Source of the DNA: Candidatus Methanophagales archaeon
GTDB lineage: Archaea; Halobacteriota; Syntropharchaeia; Alkanophagales; Methanospirareceae
Direction: 5' to 3'
DNA length: 38,716 nucleotides
Assembly: GCA_028572065.1 (NCBI GenBank)
Contig: JAPVWK010000004.1
Location: 1 to 38,716, forward strand
Part shown: one piece after another, positions 16,930 to 24,527 of the stretch
How positions within the stretch are numbered: position 1 is the stretch's first letter
Layout: every line of letters begins with the position of its first letter
Notes under the pieces: model-generated
What the model was told of the DNA's origin: nothing
The model's input: only the letters and a program-made list of their open reading frames with translations
The model's database searches: none
Position numbers and translations under genes: made by a program

Positions 16930-19038
16930 CTATTGCAGCGTGACCAGCACTTCTATCACACCTTTGCCCGAGTCAAGCGGTTCCAGTGCCTTACCGAGGA
17001 TCGTGCCGATCTCGGGGTCTGTCGCTTTCATCGCATGTCCCAGCGTATCCGAAGTTGTGAGCAGGTCGCCTGGCATTATCTGTGCGTAAGTCGCATCTAC
17101 TTTGCATGGCACACGACCTGCGACTGCAATGAGTTTCTCGCCTGCGTTGCCGGTTTCGTTTGTGCCGAGTGAGACGCCGGGTGCCGTGGACACGATGCCT
17201 GCGACTGTGGTGTCGTAAGCTGTGGTGGAGCATTGTAGTTTGCTATCTTCTCCGATGACCATCACGGTGCCGGGTTCGGGGTCTTCGGCAACAGGGAAGT
17301 ACTCGGCTATGTCGGCGCAACCTGTGTCGTAGCTCATGGCGCACATCTTGTCCGGGGTCTTTACGCCATATTTGTGGTCTGATCTGCCGGTAATTGCATA
17401 GATTCCGTCCGATTTAACACTGGATGCAAGAACACCATAGCTGGTGTCGCCAGAGGCAGTTACATGAACACAATTGCTGTTGTCGCCTGTGGTAATTACA
17501 CGAGCTCCAATGCTGTAGTAGCCATCGGTACGTGCAAGAATACCCTTGCTGTAGTCGCCTGAGGTAGATGCATCAATTCCATCGCTGTGGTCGCCAGAGG
17601 TAGATACACGAACTGCATCGCTTTTGTCATAAGTGGTTGTCGCATTCACGCCCTCGGTGGGATTGCTCGATGTTCCACCCTGATTAGTCGTGAAGTATCC
17701 GCCGGACTTGCCTTTTCCGTACACGCCGTAGTCTTTGACACTGTATGCACGAACACCCACGCTGTTTCCGCCCCATGCAGATGCAGAAACGCCATCGCTG
17801 CTGTCGCCAGTGGTATACGCATCAACACCAGGGCTGTTTTCGCCTGTGGTAGATGCTTGAACTCCTAAGCTGTGATCGCCTGAGGTAACTGCATCAACTC
17901 CAGTGCTGTAGTCGCCAGTAGTATGTGCCTGAACACCAGTGCTGTAGTCATAAGCAGTAGTCGCATTCACGCCCGCTGTTTTATCAGACCAGCCGGTTCC
18001 CGCCTGATTTGTCGTGAAGTATCCACCTGATTTGCCTTCTCCGTACACGCCGTAGTGTTTGTCACTGCGTGCCCAAACGCCATCGCTGTTTTCGCCATGG
18101 GTAATTGCCATAACCCCATAACTGTTTTCGCCCATGGTCTGTGCAAAAAACCCATAGCTGTCGTCGCCTGTGGTACTTGCCACAACTCCAAGGCTGTTGT
18201 CGCCCGTGGTACCTGCCACAACTCCAAGGCTGTCGTCGCCCGTGGTATCTACATAAACCCCATAGCTATTGTCACCCGAGGTACGTGCACAAACACCAGC
18301 GCTGTAGTCATAATCAGTTGTCACATTCACGCCCGTAGTCTTATCTTTCCACGATGTTCCACCCTGATTTGTTGTGAAATATCCCCCGTACTTGTCGCCT
18401 TTCCCGTACACGCCTGTGCCACCATCGTTGTTGTAGAAGTATCCACCGTAGCCATCCGGTGACTTCGATTCCCCTACGACCCCGTAGTTAGTACCCGAGG
18501 CTGCAGACGCATAGCCGCGAATGCCGCTGCCAGCAGTATGTGTAGACTCAGCCTGGAGCGCAACAGATGACGCTCCTACGATGTTCGCACCCGGCTTGAG
18601 GCTCAGCGCATACGGCACCGGTCTCAGCTCCTGCCTCGGCGACATCTCTGAATCAATCCCGAGTGTTACCCCAAGCCATAGCCCGCGACCGTCAAAGTAT
18701 TCCGGGTCAAAGTCTATTTCCGTATTGAACAACCCATCGGTAACCTCTACCGCATGCGTATCCGTATCCAGCGCCGTGCCACCGGAAGCGACTTCGTACA
18801 GCCTGAAGGTCATAGTGTATGACCCGCCCAGCGGTTCGCCTGCGCTGTCGGTCAACCTGCCCTGGTAGTTGATGCTCGATGTGGTAACAGCCGAAGCTGC
18901 TACTGTTACACCTTCGCCGTTTTGGTCTACAACTCCACCGTCACCGCCCGCTGCTGCAATTGCAAACGCAAATGCAAGAATTGCTATCGCTGCTATTGCT
19001 CCTATACAAAAAAACATTTTATTCTTGGTTTTATCCAT
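16930..19038 (-). CDS. secreted repeat-fibre protein with 12-residue repeats (cassette copy 1)
   Basis: A 702-residue protein. Residues 8-30 are a hydrophobic signal or anchor helix. About 53-150 form a module seen in bacterial fibre-like proteins (SSINYQGRLTDSAGEPLGGS, LWLGVTLGID, EMSPRQELRPVPYALSL). Residues 253-324, 373-432 and 480-539 hold 6, 5 and 5 tandem 12-residue repeats of the type TTGDxSxGVxAx. These are separated by near-identical linkers (YGVYGKGKSGGYFTTNQGGT, then GVNATTTYD). About 565-702 is a conserved C-terminal domain (DIAEYFPVAEDPEPGTVMVI, AVAGRVPCKVDA, MPGDLLTTSDTLGHAMKA, ILGKALEPLDSG). The repeats suggest a beta-helical or trimeric fibre. GGGAGGAAG precedes the ATG. Transfer from bacteria is inferred from the terminal modules. 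Confidence 0.88.
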   Translation of the reverse strand: MDKTKNKMFFCIGAIAAIAILAFAFAIAAAGGDGGVVDQNGEGVTVAASAVTTSSINYQGRLTDSAGEPLGGSYTMTFRLYEVASGGTALDTDTHAVEVTDGLFNTEIDFDPEYFDGRGLWLGVTLGIDSEMSPRQELRPVPYALSLKPGANIVGASSVALQAESTHTAGSGIRGYASAASGTNYGVVGESKSPDGYGGYFYNNDGGTGVYGKGDKYGGYFTTNQGGTSWKDKTTGVNVTTDYDYSAGVCARTSGDNSYGVYVDTTGDDSLGVVAGTTGDNSLGVVASTTGDDSYGFFAQTMGENSYGVMAITHGENSDGVWARSDKHYGVYGEGKSGGYFTTNQAGTGWSDKTAGVNATTAYDYSTGVQAHTTGDYSTGVDAVTSGDHSLGVQASTTGENSPGVDAYTTGDSSDGVSASAWGGNSVGVRAYSVKDYGVYGKGKSGGYFTTNQGGTSSNPTEGVNATTTYDKSDAVRVSTSGDHSDGIDASTSGDYSKGILARTDGYYSIGARVITTGDNSNCVHVTASGDTSYGVLASSVKSDGIYAITGRSDHKYGVKTPDKMCAMSYDTGCADIAEYFPVAEDPEPGTVMVIGEDSKLQCSTTAYDTTVAGIVSTAPGVSLGTNETGNAGEKLIAVAGRVPCKVDATYAQIMPGDLLTTSDTLGHAMKATDPEIGTILGKALEPLDSGKGVIEVLVTLQ
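17422..18282 (-). repeat. three blocks of 36-bp tandem repeats (copy 1)
   Basis: In-frame 36-base units encode 12-residue repeats: six at 18067-18282, five at 17743-17922 and five at 17422-17601. The Gly, Ser and Gly-Val positions of each unit are fixed while the x positions of TTGDxSxGVxAx vary. Confidence 0.88.
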
Positions 19039-19133
19039 TTTTAAATCTTCCTCCCATTTTTTTGCTTCTCGCTCCTACCAGCTCTGTCTGTGATGGGCGA
19101 TGAGAGAAGTATGAGTATATTGAGATTCATGAG

Positions 19134-19141
19134 ATTTAAAT
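19134..19141 (-). promoter_or_regulatory. putative TATA box of cassette copy 1
   Basis: ATTTAAAT lies about 96 bases upstream of the copy 1 fibre ATG. The same context (AAATTTAAAT, CATGAAT, ATATACTCAT in minus-strand order) is conserved before copy 2, so the promoter appears to have been duplicated with the cassette. Assignment is by conservation and AT content only. Confidence 0.35.
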
Positions 19142-19253
19142 TTTTCGCTAAAAATGAGGCCCCGGCGGTAATTTTAGCTGCAGAAGCGTAGCAGAATTGC
19201 AGAGGCAAGAATTAACTTCTAACAGATATGAGATCAACATAGAGGTTAAGGTA

Positions 19254-19297
19254 GTAATACTTCATATTCTAGTAATACCATATGTTTCAAGTATTAC
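19254..19297 (+). promoter_or_regulatory. putative operator: three GTAATAC sites upstream of AbrB-type antitoxin
   Basis: GTAATAC occurs at 19254-19260 and 19272-19278, and its reverse complement GTATTAC at 19291-19297. The 18-19 base spacing is close to two helical turns. The sites end 37 bases before the antitoxin start, where autoregulatory operators of AbrB-fold antitoxins are expected. Confidence 0.45.
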
Positions 19298-19333
19298 AAA
19301 ATGTTATTATATTATGAGGTATAGGTGAGAGAG

Positions 19334-19588
19334 ATGGAATCGGCAGTAGTTAAAATAACAAAGAAGGGGCAGGCGACAATACCAAAGAATTTGCGTGAAA
19401 AAATGGGATTCATAGATAGAGCAATCGTGGTAGAGTCAGAGAGGGGCATTTTACTGACGCCATTTCCGGATATTTCTGAAGAGAAGGGCTCACTGCGAGA
19501 GTTATTCAAAGGCAGAACCACGAAAGAAGCTGTAGAAGAAGCAAGAGCGGCTGATATAAGAATAGCGAAGAATCTGGAGCTGAGATAA
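19334..19588 (+). CDS. AbrB/SpoVT-type antitoxin
   Basis: An 84-residue protein with an N-terminal swapped-hairpin DNA-binding domain (VVKITKKGQATIPKNLREKMG, about 4-24), a short beta stretch (AIVVESERGILLTPF) and a charged helical C terminus (GRTTKEAVEEARAADI) that would bind a toxin. I chose the ATG at 19334, five bases after GGTGA; a GTG nine bases earlier is the other option. It lies between the two fibre cassettes on the opposite strand and is followed by the remains of a PIN toxin, so it is a VapB-type antitoxin now without an intact partner. Three putative operator sites lie upstream. Confidence 0.85.
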   Translation: MESAVVKITKKGQATIPKNLREKMGFIDRAIVVESERGILLTPFPDISEEKGSLRELFKGRTTKEAVEEARAADIRIAKNLELR

Positions 19589-19591
19589 AAA

Positions 19592-19802
19592 GTGCGTAAT
19601 TTGAGAGTATCCCGCCTGAAAATAGTTCCTATTTACAGATAATGCGATATGGAAAGAAGCGGGTAAGATAAAGGGGGTGCATACAATATCCCTTGCAGAC
19701 GCATTTGCAGTTGCTACGGCAATAATTAAGTACGATAAGTTAGTTGTTGGGCGAGATGATGATTTTAATAAAGCTGACACGCCATTAATAAAGGTCAGAT
19801 AA
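19592..19802 (+). pseudogene. remnant of PIN-domain toxin (VapC-like)
   Basis: An open frame from 19641 without a start reads NAIWKEAGKIKG, then HTISLADAFAVATAIIKYD, then LVVGRDDDF, and ends at 19802. The SLADAFAVATA segment with its acidic residue and the terminal DDDF are the C-terminal half of a VapC. Bases 19592-19640 hold frameshifted pieces (ESIPPENS). The N-terminal half with the first catalytic Asp is missing. Confidence 0.75.
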
Positions 19803-19851
19803 AACCTTTCTTAAAAAGAAAGCTTTACCAAAGAAATAATATTCGTTCTAT

Positions 19852-19883
19852 ACAAAAATAGAATAAGGGGCTTAAATCCCCCT
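19852..19883 (-). terminator. terminator after cassette copy 2
   Basis: On the minus strand GGGG and CCCC pair around ATTTAAG (about 19866-19883), followed by a T-rich tract (19852-19860). It corresponds to the structure after copy 1. Confidence 0.55.
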
Positions 19884-19901
19884 ATCCCCCTGTTTTCGCG
19901 T

Positions 19902-20591
19902 TTATTCCAACCGTATAGCAGGCATCCAATCGCTGTATCTTTTCCCATTCGCATCCACGAACTCCGTGCAGTTCATTGTACCATTTGCAGTCGAAAGCGT
20001 TGGACTGTGTATAACCTGCGGATACGAGCCTGTACGAATAGAGAAGCTATATTGTTCGTCTGCTACCAACGTAAACGGTACCGAGAAGTGGATATACGAC
20101 CACTCTGCTTCTTGATAGCCAGCCCAAGTTTCTTCTGCAACTGTGCAGGACACGTTCCAGAATATTACGTGTTCCGAATGCCCGCCTGTGCCTGCACATG
20201 GATACGTGTACAGTTTGCTTACCGTAATCGTTTGTGTTGGCGTGAATGTACCGTTGTGCGTGCCTAAGATGCTGGGATATGTACCGGAGCCAGTGTCGAA
20301 TTTAATTTTTGGCGTTGGCGTTGGCGTTGGCGTTGGCGTTGGCGTTGGCGTTGGCGTTGGCGCAGAAACAGTCCCGTACCAGTATCCTGCACCCATGCGG
20401 TAGTTACTACTCTCAGAAGACCCGATAACCTGCCCGGTGGTGCTTCTCTGTACGTAGCTGGCAGAATCCATCTGACCACCGCCACCGCTTAGAACGTGCC
20501 AGCTCAGGTCGTAGTTCGTGGATACCTGTGCATATGCGATGCTCGTGAGACAGAGCAGCCCCACAAGTATCAACACGATTTGTTTGTTCAT
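19902..20591 (-). CDS. small secreted protein with Pro-Thr linker (cassette copy 2)
   Basis: A 229-residue exported paralogue of the protein at 16038. The signal peptide (MNKQIVLILVGLLCLTSIAY) and the module to residue 76 are nearly identical. In place of the PEGA domain there is an 18-19 residue Pro-Thr linker (about 77-95) encoded by a hexanucleotide repeat. The shared 131-residue C-terminal domain follows (FDTGSGTYPSILGTHNGT, YPCAGTGGHSE, SFSIRTGSYPQVIHSP). The gene begins 16 bases after the fibre gene of copy 2. The contrast with copy 1 shows the central part of this family is exchangeable while both ends are conserved. It is presumably a surface or fibre-associated protein. Confidence 0.85.
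   Translation of the reverse strand: MNKQIVLILVGLLCLTSIAYAQVSTNYDLSWHVLSGGGGQMDSASYVQRSTTGQVIGSSESSNYRMGAGYWYGTVSAPTPTPTPTPTPTPTPTPKIKFDTGSGTYPSILGTHNGTFTPTQTITVSKLYTYPCAGTGGHSEHVIFWNVSCTVAEETWAGYQEAEWSYIHFSVPFTLVADEQYSFSIRTGSYPQVIHSPTLSTANGTMNCTEFVDANGKRYSDWMPAIRLE
20311..20358 (+). repeat. (GGCGTT)8 microsatellite
   Basis: Eight perfect GGCGTT units followed by a partial one encode the Pro-Thr linker on the minus strand. Units are six bases, so gain or loss would change linker length without a frameshift. Confidence 0.95.
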
Positions 20592-20607
20592 TTTTCCTTT
20601 TCCCGTG

Positions 20608-22680
20608 CTATTGCAGCGTCACCAGTACTTCGATTACGCCTGTGCCCGAGTCAAGCGGTTCCAGTGCCTTACCGAGGATCGTGCCTATTTGCGGGTCTGT
20701 CGCTTTCATCGCGTGACCCGGCGTATCCGAAGTTGTGAGCAGGTCGCCTGGCATTATCGGCGCGTAAGTTGCATCTACTTTGCACGGCACACGGCCTGCG
20801 ACTGCAATAAGTTTCTCGCCAATGTTGCCGTCATCGTTTGTGCCGAGTGAGACTCCGGGTGCTGTGGACACGATGCCTGCGACTGTGGTGTCGTAAGCTT
20901 TTGTGGAGCATTGCAGTTTGCTATTTTCTCCGATGACCATTACGGTGCCGGGTTCTGGATCTTCGGCAACAGAGAAGTACTCGGCTATGTCACTACAACT
21001 TGTGTCGTAGCCTTCCCTGGCGCACATCTTGTCTGGAGTCTTTACGCCGTATTTGTGATCTGATTTACCTGTGTCTGCATAGATTGCGTCCGCTTCTGCA
21101 CTATATGCGCGAACTCCCTTGCTGCTGTCTCCTGAGGTATGTATAGAAACTCCATCGCTGTTCTCGCCAGAGGTACGTGCATAAATTCCAAAGCTCTTGT
21201 ATCCCGTGGTATCTACAGAAAATCCATTGCCGTAGTCGCCAATGGTATGTGCACGAACACCATTGCTGTAGTCGCCAGTGGTATGTGCACGAAGTCCATC
21301 GCTGAAGTCATAAGCAGTTGTCACATTCACGCCAGCGGTTTTATCAGACTTGCCCGTTCCACCCTGATTAGTCGTGAAGTATCCACCTGACTTGCCCTTT
21401 CCGTACACGCCGTAGTCTTTGACACTGTATGCACGAACACCCACGCTGTTTTCGCCCCATGCAGATGCAGAAACGCCATCGCTGTCGTCGCCAGTGGTAT
21501 ACGCATCAACACCCGGGCTGTTTCCGCCTGTGGTAGATGCCTGAACTCCTAAGCTGTGATCGCCAGAGGCAACTGCATCAACACCAGTGCTGTAGTCGCC
21601 AGAGGTATGTGCCTGAACACCATAGCTGTAGTCATAAGCAGTAGTCGCATTCACGCCTGCTGTTTTATCAGACCAGCCCGTTCCCGCCTGATTAGTCGTG
21701 AAGTATCCGCCTGATTTGCCTATTCCGTACACACCGTAGTGTTTATCACTGTATGCCCAAATGCCCGGGCTGTTTTCGCCATAGATACTTGCCATAACCC
21801 CGGGGCTATCGTCACCAGAGGTATATGCAAAAACCCCCGAGCTGTTGTCACCCGTAGTAGATGCCTGAACGCCATAGCTGAAATCGCCAGTGGTATAGGC
21901 ACGAACTCCTCTGCTACGGTAGCCAGAGGTAGATGCAGAAACACCATCGCTGTAGTCATAATCAGTTGTCACATTCACGCCTGTAGTCTTATCTTTCCAC
22001 GATGTTCCACCCTGATTTGTTGTGAAATATCCCCCGTACTTGTCGCCTTTCCCGTACACGCCGGTGCCACCATCGTTGTTGTAGAAGTACCCCCCGTAGC
22101 CATCCGGTGACTTCGATTCCCCAATGACCCCGTAGTTAGTACCCGAAGTCGCAGACGCATAGCCGCGAATGCCGCTGCCTGAAGTATGTGTAGACTCAGC
22201 CTGGAGCGCAACAGATGACGCTCCCACGATATTCGCGCCTGGCTTGAGGCTCAGCGCATACGGCACCGGCCTCAGCTCCTGCCTCGGCGACATCTCAGAA
22301 TCAATCCCTACTGTTACCCCAAGCCATAGCCCTCGCCCGTCAAAGTGTTCCGGGTCAAAGTCTATTTCCGTATTGAACAACCCATCGGTAACATCTACCG
22401 CATGCGTATCCGTATCCAGCGCCGTGCCACCGGAAGCGACTTCGTACAGCCGGAAGGTTATTGTGTATGACCCGCTCAACGGCTCGTCTGCGCTGTCGGT
22501 CAACCTGCCCTGGTAGTTGATGCTCGAAGTGGTAACAGCCGAAGCTGATACTGTTACACCTTCGCCGTTTTGCTCTACAACTCCTCCGTCACTACCCGCT
22601 GTTGCAATTGCAAACGCAAATGCAAGAATTGCTATCGCTGCTATTGCACTTATACAAAAAAACCTTTTATTTAAGTTCAT
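20608..22680 (-). CDS. secreted repeat-fibre protein with 12-residue repeats (cassette copy 2)
   Basis: A 690-residue paralogue of the protein at 16930, with the same order: signal/anchor helix, INYQGRL module, three blocks of five 12-residue repeats (residues 251-310, 359-418, 467-526) and the conserved C-terminal domain (DIAEYFSVAEDPEPG, LLTTSDTPGHAMKA, ALEPLDSGTG). I chose the ATG at 22680 (MNLNKRFFCI) because an upstream in-frame start at 22851 would put 57 residues before the signal peptide and lacks similarity to copy 1; GGGAGG lies about 14 bases upstream. Block two is almost identical to copy 1 (AWGENSVGVRAY against AWGGNSVGVRAY), while blocks one and three differ strongly. Copy 1 has one extra repeat in its first block. 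Confidence 0.88.
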   Translation of the reverse strand: MNLNKRFFCISAIAAIAILAFAFAIATAGSDGGVVEQNGEGVTVSASAVTTSSINYQGRLTDSADEPLSGSYTITFRLYEVASGGTALDTDTHAVDVTDGLFNTEIDFDPEHFDGRGLWLGVTVGIDSEMSPRQELRPVPYALSLKPGANIVGASSVALQAESTHTSGSGIRGYASATSGTNYGVIGESKSPDGYGGYFYNNDGGTGVYGKGDKYGGYFTTNQGGTSWKDKTTGVNVTTDYDYSDGVSASTSGYRSRGVRAYTTGDFSYGVQASTTGDNSSGVFAYTSGDDSPGVMASIYGENSPGIWAYSDKHYGVYGIGKSGGYFTTNQAGTGWSDKTAGVNATTAYDYSYGVQAHTSGDYSTGVDAVASGDHSLGVQASTTGGNSPGVDAYTTGDDSDGVSASAWGENSVGVRAYSVKDYGVYGKGKSGGYFTTNQGGTGKSDKTAGVNVTTAYDFSDGLRAHTTGDYSNGVRAHTIGDYGNGFSVDTTGYKSFGIYARTSGENSDGVSIHTSGDSSKGVRAYSAEADAIYADTGKSDHKYGVKTPDKMCAREGYDTSCSDIAEYFSVAEDPEPGTVMVIGENSKLQCSTKAYDTTVAGIVSTAPGVSLGTNDDGNIGEKLIAVAGRVPCKVDATYAPIMPGDLLTTSDTPGHAMKATDPQIGTILGKALEPLDSGTGVIEVLVTLQ
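21103..21930 (-). repeat. three blocks of 36-bp tandem repeats (copy 2)
   Basis: Five in-frame 36-base units each at 21751-21930, 21427-21606 and 21103-21282 encode 12-residue TTGDxSxGVxAx repeats matching those of copy 1. Confidence 0.88.
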
Positions 22681-23030
22681 TTTTTTTATATTATTCCTCC
22701 CATTTTTTTGCTTCTCTCTCCTACCTGCTCTGTCTGTGATAGGAAACGAGTGACGCATGAGTATATTTGTATTCATGACATTTAATTTTTTCGGTATTAC
22801 GAAGAAAGAACCCGGTTTTTTGTGGTTGTATCGCAGGGGGTAAGAAACCACGAGATTTCACGAGATTAACACTAAAACTTTTTAGAAAAACTTTTATCAA
22901 AAATCAAACTTTCTTTGGGAAAGAAGGGTTGTGTGGAAATCTGTGAAATCTGGTGGTTTACTAAACAATTACAAAATAACCAGTACACTGCTGCTGCAAA
23001 TTAATCACACAAAGTATTCTATTTTAATTG
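22681..23030. other. divergent promoter region between fibre copy 2 and the cyclotransferase
   Basis: No gene. It holds the duplicated upstream sequence of the cassette (CTCCTACCTGCTCTGTCTGTG near 22720-22740, also before copy 1), a likely TATA box ATTTAAT at 22780-22786 and a hairpin-forming element at 22845-22959. The plus-strand gene start has no clear ribosome-binding site. Confidence 0.5.
22845..22959. repeat. hairpin-type repeat element, copy at 22.9 kb
   Basis: The left arm at 22845-22867 (AACCACGAGATTTCACGAG) and right arm at 22936-22959 (AAATCTGTGAAATCTGGTGG) are imperfect inverted repeats of about 23 bases. Each arm is itself a tandem of roughly 10 bases. About 68 bases separate them. 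Confidence 0.6.
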
Positions 23031-23831
23031 ATGACGAACAATCTCGGAATGGTAGCAGTAGCGATTATGGCGCTAGCACTAGTTGCCGGCTGCGTTGATA
23101 AAGAAGCACCTCGGCCTACAGGTACACTAAACTCTACATACGCGACTCCGGTTTACGGCTACAACCTGGTCAACACATACGTTCACGACCAAAACGCATT
23201 TACACAGGGTTTGGTCTTTGCCGATGGGTACCTATATGAAGGCACAGGTATTTACGGTAATTCTACAGTGCGTAAAGTCGAATTAGAAACAGGCGAAGTC
23301 TTAAAGCTGTATTCTCTGCCAGATCAATTCTTCGGTGAGGGTGTAACCCTTTGGGGCAATAAGCTGATTCAACTGACCTGGCGGTCGAAGGTCGGTTTCG
23401 TGTATGATAAAGACAACTTCTCGCTACTCACAGAATTCGCTTATCCTACCGAAGGCTGGGGGCTCACGCATGATGGCACGCACCTGATCATGAGTGATGG
23501 CACGCAAACGCTGTACTTTTTGGATCCTGATACATTCGAGGAACTCAGGCGGCTCGAAGTCCACGACAAGGACGTGCCTATTGCCAATCTAAACGAGCTT
23601 GAGTATATCCAGGGCAAGATATACGCTAATGTCTGGCCAACAAACCGCATTGCTCGAATATCACCGGAAACGGGGCAGGTACTCGGCTGGCTTGATTTGA
23701 ATGGGCTGTTACGCGAGGAAGAGCGCTCGCCACGGTGCGGTGTTCTCAACGGTATTGCGTATGACGCAAAGCATGAGCGGCTCTTTATAACCGGTAAAAA
23801 CTGGCCCACGTTGTTTGAGGTTGCGTTGTAG
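23031..23831 (+). CDS. glutaminyl-peptide cyclotransferase family lipoprotein
   Basis: A 266-residue protein of the plant-type glutaminyl cyclase family (five-bladed beta-propeller), which converts N-terminal Gln to pyroglutamate. Residues 1-21 are a lipoprotein-like signal with LVAGC (Cys21). The propeller shows family segments NAFTQGLVF, YEGTGIYGNSTVRKV, FFGEGVTLWGNKLIQLTW, EGWGLTHDGTHLIMSDGT, NELEYIQGKIYANVWPTN and LNGIAYD. Length matches the family. I chose the ATG at 23031 over the TTG one codon earlier. No ribosome-binding site is visible. It probably acts at the outer face of the membrane. Its target could be N-terminal Gln of secreted proteins, and the nearby exported proteins with Gln after the signal (AYAQ) are possible substrates; that link is speculation. 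Confidence 0.9.
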   Translation: MTNNLGMVAVAIMALALVAGCVDKEAPRPTGTLNSTYATPVYGYNLVNTYVHDQNAFTQGLVFADGYLYEGTGIYGNSTVRKVELETGEVLKLYSLPDQFFGEGVTLWGNKLIQLTWRSKVGFVYDKDNFSLLTEFAYPTEGWGLTHDGTHLIMSDGTQTLYFLDPDTFEELRRLEVHDKDVPIANLNELEYIQGKIYANVWPTNRIARISPETGQVLGWLDLNGLLREEERSPRCGVLNGIAYDAKHERLFITGKNWPTLFEVAL

Positions 23832-23890
23832 TACGCGTAAAGCAGTTTTACACATTTTAAATTGATACAATCAAATTCAAGTATTCATAG

Positions 23891-23950
23891 CCCTTTTGGG
23901 AATATATGAAAACGAACTTCAAAGAGATTATATATTCCCAATACAAAGGG
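23891..23950. terminator. long inverted repeat between convergent genes
   Basis: A perfect 12-bp inverted repeat, TTGGGAATATAT (23896-23907) and ATATATTCCCAA (23930-23941), is extended by CCCTT (23891-23895) and AAGGG (23946-23950) with a small bulge. The loop is 22 bases. It lies between the cyclotransferase and the toxin-like gene and probably serves as a two-way terminator. Confidence 0.5.
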
Positions 23951-23957
23951 TTTACGA

Positions 23958-24212
23958 TTATATGTCCCATTTTTCATCGCTTTTCAACAATTTAATCTCT
24001 TCCAAGAACTCTTTAAAACTTATTTCATTCGTTAGCTCGGTGTTTTTCTTCCCTTTTCCGTGAAAATGAGGTATTCGCTCATCAAGATGATGCACGTAGT
24101 CCTTACCATATTTCATCTTTAAGGCGTTAATGTCCGGTGCATTATCAAAACCAATTACCACCAAATCAACATTTATGATTTCATCAAAATGTCTTCTAAC
24201 CTCATTTTCCAT
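23958..24212 (-). CDS. putative TumE/DUF6516-like toxin
   Basis: An 84-residue protein (MENEVRRHFDEIINVDLVV) with FDNAPD, VHHLDERIPHFHGKGK and a C-terminal EISFKEFLEEIK. The DNAP...HxHGxGK...FxEFLxEI order resembles the C-terminal half of TumE-type (DUF6516) toxins, though it lacks their longer N terminus. I chose the ATG at 24212; the open frame extends to 24263 inside the upstream gene. The start overlaps the preceding gene by 40 bases, typical of a coupled toxin-antitoxin pair. Assignment is tentative and could be wrong at the family level. Confidence 0.5.
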   Translation of the reverse strand: MENEVRRHFDEIINVDLVVIGFDNAPDINALKMKYGKDYVHHLDERIPHFHGKGKKNTELTNEISFKEFLEEIKLLKSDEKWDI

Positions 24213-24502
24213 TCTTCCAGTTCCTTCTCCCAGTATTCCCACTCGATCACATCCCCTTCCCAATCTTGGCTTATCTTTTCAAGTCCTTTTAGCCTCTCTT
24301 CGTTTGATAATATTTTGATAAAATCAGCATAGCTACTGTCGTATTTCTTCTCAAGTTCTGCGATTTTTCGCTTTGAGTTCTCAATCCTCTCCACACACGT
24401 ATCTATTAGATACTTCCGTAGTGCTTTCTCAACGATAGCATCTGCACTACCTAAAGTGTTTACAATTTCCAAATAACCTTTTTTGATGCTGACTGTTGCC
24501 AT
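24173..24502 (-). CDS. putative TumA-like antitoxin
   Basis: A 109-residue, mostly helical protein. It has an N-terminal DNA-binding-like start (MATVSIKKGYLEIVNTLGSA), then ERIENSKRKIAELEKKYDSSYADF and a Trp-rich acidic C terminus (DVIEWEYWEKELEEWKM). The IxxxEKKY.SxxDF...EWEYWEKEL arrangement matches antitoxins that precede DUF6516 toxins in archaea and cyanobacteria. AAGGAGAAAGAAT precedes the ATG. The gene begins 26 bases after the NosD-like gene ends, on the same strand, so it may share its transcript. It overlaps the toxin-like gene downstream. Confidence 0.6.
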   Translation of the reverse strand: MATVSIKKGYLEIVNTLGSADAIVEKALRKYLIDTCVERIENSKRKIAELEKKYDSSYADFIKILSNEERLKGLEKISQDWEGDVIEWEYWEKELEEWKMRLEDILMKS

Positions 24503-24527
24503 ATTCTTTCTCCTTTTTTAAAAAACT

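Noticed and set aside
18055-18462. 135-codon plus-strand frame with internal repeats
   Set aside because: It is antisense to the 36-bp repeats of the fibre gene; its repetitiveness is inherited from the coding strand.
20143-20403. Plus-strand frame with a Gly-Val repeat
   Set aside because: It is the antisense reading of the (GGCGTT) tract; the minus-strand gene has signal peptide and conserved domain.
20681-22851. Start of fibre copy 2 at 22851
   Set aside because: It would place 57 non-conserved residues before the signal helix; the ATG at 22680 aligns with copy 1 and has GGGAGG upstream.
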